From: a candidate division Zixibacteria bacterium DG_27
Lineage (GTDB): Bacteria; Zixibacteria; MSB-5A5; DG-27
Assembly: GCA_001302725.1 (NCBI GenBank)
Contig: LIZU01000052.1
Coordinates: forward strand, 1 to 7,355
Direction of reading: 5' to 3'
Length of the DNA stretch: 7,355 nt
In this document: one piece after another, positions 5,793 through 7,355 of the stretch
Position numbering within the stretch: the first letter of the stretch is position 1
How the letters are laid out: each line of letters starts with the position of its first letter
The notes under the pieces: generated by a model
The model's input: only the letters and a program-made list of their open reading frames with translations
Told to the model about the DNA's origin: nothing
The model's database searches: none
Made by a program: the position numbers and the translations under genes

Positions 5793-7355
5793 TTAGTACT
5801 TTCTCTCCTCGGGTTCGAAGCGGCCAAGCTGGACCTCCTTGTAGCCGATCTGAGGTCCTTCCGTAGTGTACCGGTAGAGGGTGTGCTTCAACCAGTTGGC
5901 ATCGTCGCGCTTGCTAAAGTCACGGCGGAAGTGAGCGCCGCGACTCTCAGTACGATTCAGGGCTCCGAGGGCAATGCACTCAGTGAGACACAGATTGCCG
6001 GCAAGCTCCATTATCCAGAGTTTGTCGAAGTTCCAGGCCCTGCCGGAATCGAAGGCTCGAATGTTTCCGAAACGTTCTTTAAGCTTGCCGAGTTCATCGA
6101 GGCCGTCATTCATTTCACTTTCAGTACGGAAGATCCCGAAGTGTTTGACCATCACCTCGCCGAGTTCATCCCTTATCTTATAAGGATGCTCCTTCCCGTT
6201 GCCGCCTCCGATGCTATTGAGCTTTGTTTTGACCTCCTCTGAGGTCTTCTTCAGGCTCGCCTCCTGTGGCTTTTTCTCCTTATCTTTGACGTAATTGCTG
6301 GCATCCTCCCCGGAGCGCCGACCGAAGACTACAGTCTCCAAGAGAGAGTTGCCTCCCAGACGGTTGGCGCCGTGAACGGAGACGCAGGCGCACTCTCCGG
6401 CAGCATAGAATCCCGGGACCTCGGTTCTACCGTCCTGATCGCAGTCTATCCCCCCCATGGTGTAATGCATGCCAGGGACGATGGGGATCGGCTTTTCGAT
6501 GGGGTCGATGCCGATGAAGTCAATGCAGATTTCCCTGATGCCGGGAAGCCGTTCCAAGATCTTTTGAGCCCCTAAGTGGCGAAGGTCTAAATAGACGTAT
6601 TTCCCCTCAACCCCACGCCCCTCCTCAATCTCGGTTTGCGTACTCCGGGAGACAATGTCCCGGGGACCCAGTTCCATAACCTTTTCGGAAACATACCGGC
6701 TCATGTACCGTTCGCCATCCTTGTTTATTAAATATCCTCCCTCACCACGGCAGCCCTCGGTCATCAAGACGTTGTTTTTGAAGAGGGTGGTGGGATGAAA
6801 CTGCACGAACTCGATGTCTTTTACCGGAACCCCGGCCCAGAAAGCCATTGCGATTCCCAGCCCGGTGGAGGTCAAGGCGTTGGAGGTCTTGGTCCCGTAC
6901 ATCCTGCCGGAGCCTCCGGTCGCGAATATCACCGCATTGGCACCGACCATCTCGAGATTGCCGCTGTGCAGGTCGAGGCAGACAACTCCACGGCAGATGC
7001 GGTTATCGTCAATAGATAATCCCAGAACCAGCCATTCTTCCATGATCTTGACCTGGTGCTTCACGCATTGCTCGAAAAGGGTCTGCAGTAGGTAATGGCC
7101 AGTTTTATCAGCTCCGTAGCAGGTCCTGGGGAAACCGGCGCCTCCGAAGGGCCTCTGGGCTACAGAGCCATCCTCAAACCGCGAGAAGGGGCATCCCCAA
7201 TGCTCCATCTCTCGTATGATTCCCGGGGCGGCCTTGGTCATAATGAAGGCCGCCTCCTGGTCCGCCAGGAAGTCTGACCCTTTGATGGTGTCGTAGGCGT
7301 GTCGGTGAGGAGTATCGTCTTTGCCGTCGGGATTATTTGCGAGGGCGGCGTTGAT
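5793..7355 (-). CDS. sdhA: Succinate dehydrogenase / fumarate reductase flavoprotein subunit (N-terminus outside window)
   Basis: The frame is open to the right edge, giving 520 visible residues; an internal ATG at 7241 is not the start because the preceding 38 codons (INAALANN..., then DTIKGSDFLADQEA) are typical SdhA sequence. Missing are roughly the first 50 residues with the Rossmann GxGxxG and the FAD-linking His. The subunit oxidises succinate or reduces fumarate in complex with SdhB. In visible numbering the family's active-site residues are all present: His187 (QFHPT), Thr199-Glu200 (TEGCRGEGG), Arg232 (GPRDIVSRS), His297 (HYTMGG) and Arg332 (GANRLGGNS). The C-terminal helical domain ends with the usual SRGAH...RDD-NWLKHTL segment. 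The gene leads into sdhB after 11 nt. The membrane anchor sdhC is expected upstream, beyond the edge, since none lies downstream of sdhB. Confidence 0.97.
   Translation of the reverse strand: MNAALANNPDGKDDTPHRHAYDTIKGSDFLADQEAAFIMTKAAPGIIREMEHWGCPFSRFEDGSVAQRPFGGAGFPRTCYGADKTGHYLLQTLFEQCVKHQVKIMEEWLVLGLSIDDNRICRGVVCLDLHSGNLEMVGANAVIFATGGSGRMYGTKTSNALTSTGLGIAMAFWAGVPVKDIEFVQFHPTTLFKNNVLMTEGCRGEGGYLINKDGERYMSRYVSEKVMELGPRDIVSRSTQTEIEEGRGVEGKYVYLDLRHLGAQKILERLPGIREICIDFIGIDPIEKPIPIVPGMHYTMGGIDCDQDGRTEVPGFYAAGECACVSVHGANRLGGNSLLETVVFGRRSGEDASNYVKDKEKKPQEASLKKTSEEVKTKLNSIGGGNGKEHPYKIRDELGEVMVKHFGIFRTESEMNDGLDELGKLKERFGNIRAFDSGRAWNFDKLWIMELAGNLCLTECIALGALNRTESRGAHFRRDFSKRDDANWLKHTLYRYTTEGPQIGYKEVQLGRFEPEERKY

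Noticed and set aside
5775..6242. A 155-codon plus-strand frame antisense to the end of sdhA
   Set aside because: It overlaps the conserved C-terminal domain of sdhA on the other strand and shows no domain or ribosome site.

Overview
The window looks like a chromosomal stretch from a Gram-negative-type bacterium. It holds two convergent gene blocks and no phage, transposase, CRISPR or RNA gene that I can support. An organism cannot be named from the sequence. The end of a DUF4175-like envelope protein followed by a secreted TPR protein, together with degenerate heptamer repeats and a TCCGCC/GGCGGA hairpin, resembles what I associate with uncultivated lineages around the Bacteroidota/FCB group (for example WOR-3 or Zixibacteria-like genomes). 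That is only an impression. Base composition is moderately GC-rich and even across the window, with no sign of recent transfer.

Left block, plus strand: the 3' end of a long coiled-coil protein gene (open to the left edge, stop at 716) is followed 18 nt later by a complete 628-residue TPR protein with a signal peptide (735-2621). The two are probably co-transcribed and are likely cell-envelope or periplasmic scaffold proteins of unknown function.

Convergent junction, 2622-2813: this short region is packed with repeats. It holds a perfect 10-bp inverted repeat enclosing a second 7-bp hairpin (2668-2710), then two separate degenerate heptamer arrays (about 2717-2758 and 2769-2817). The second array runs into the stop codon of the next gene.

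Right block, minus strand: a secreted S9-family serine peptidase (2814-4691) has a complete Ser-Asp-His triad. Its best start is an ATG at 4691 with a GAGGA ribosome binding site, not the slightly longer TTG reading. Upstream of it lies a 358-bp gene-free stretch (4692-5049) with a weak promoter candidate, two small hairpins and a perfect 14-bp inverted repeat flanking 48 bp. Beyond that is a succinate dehydrogenase/fumarate reductase pair transcribed leftwards: the flavoprotein sdhA (N-terminus cut off by the right edge) and the iron-sulfur subunit sdhB, 11 nt apart. No membrane-anchor gene lies downstream of sdhB, so sdhC is expected upstream of sdhA, outside the window.

The protein-coding content is mostly ordinary: a central respiratory enzyme, a scavenging peptidase and an envelope protein pair. 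I found no convincing undescribed system. The signals most worth a second look are the repeats in the two intergenic regions, which may belong to genome-wide repeat families.
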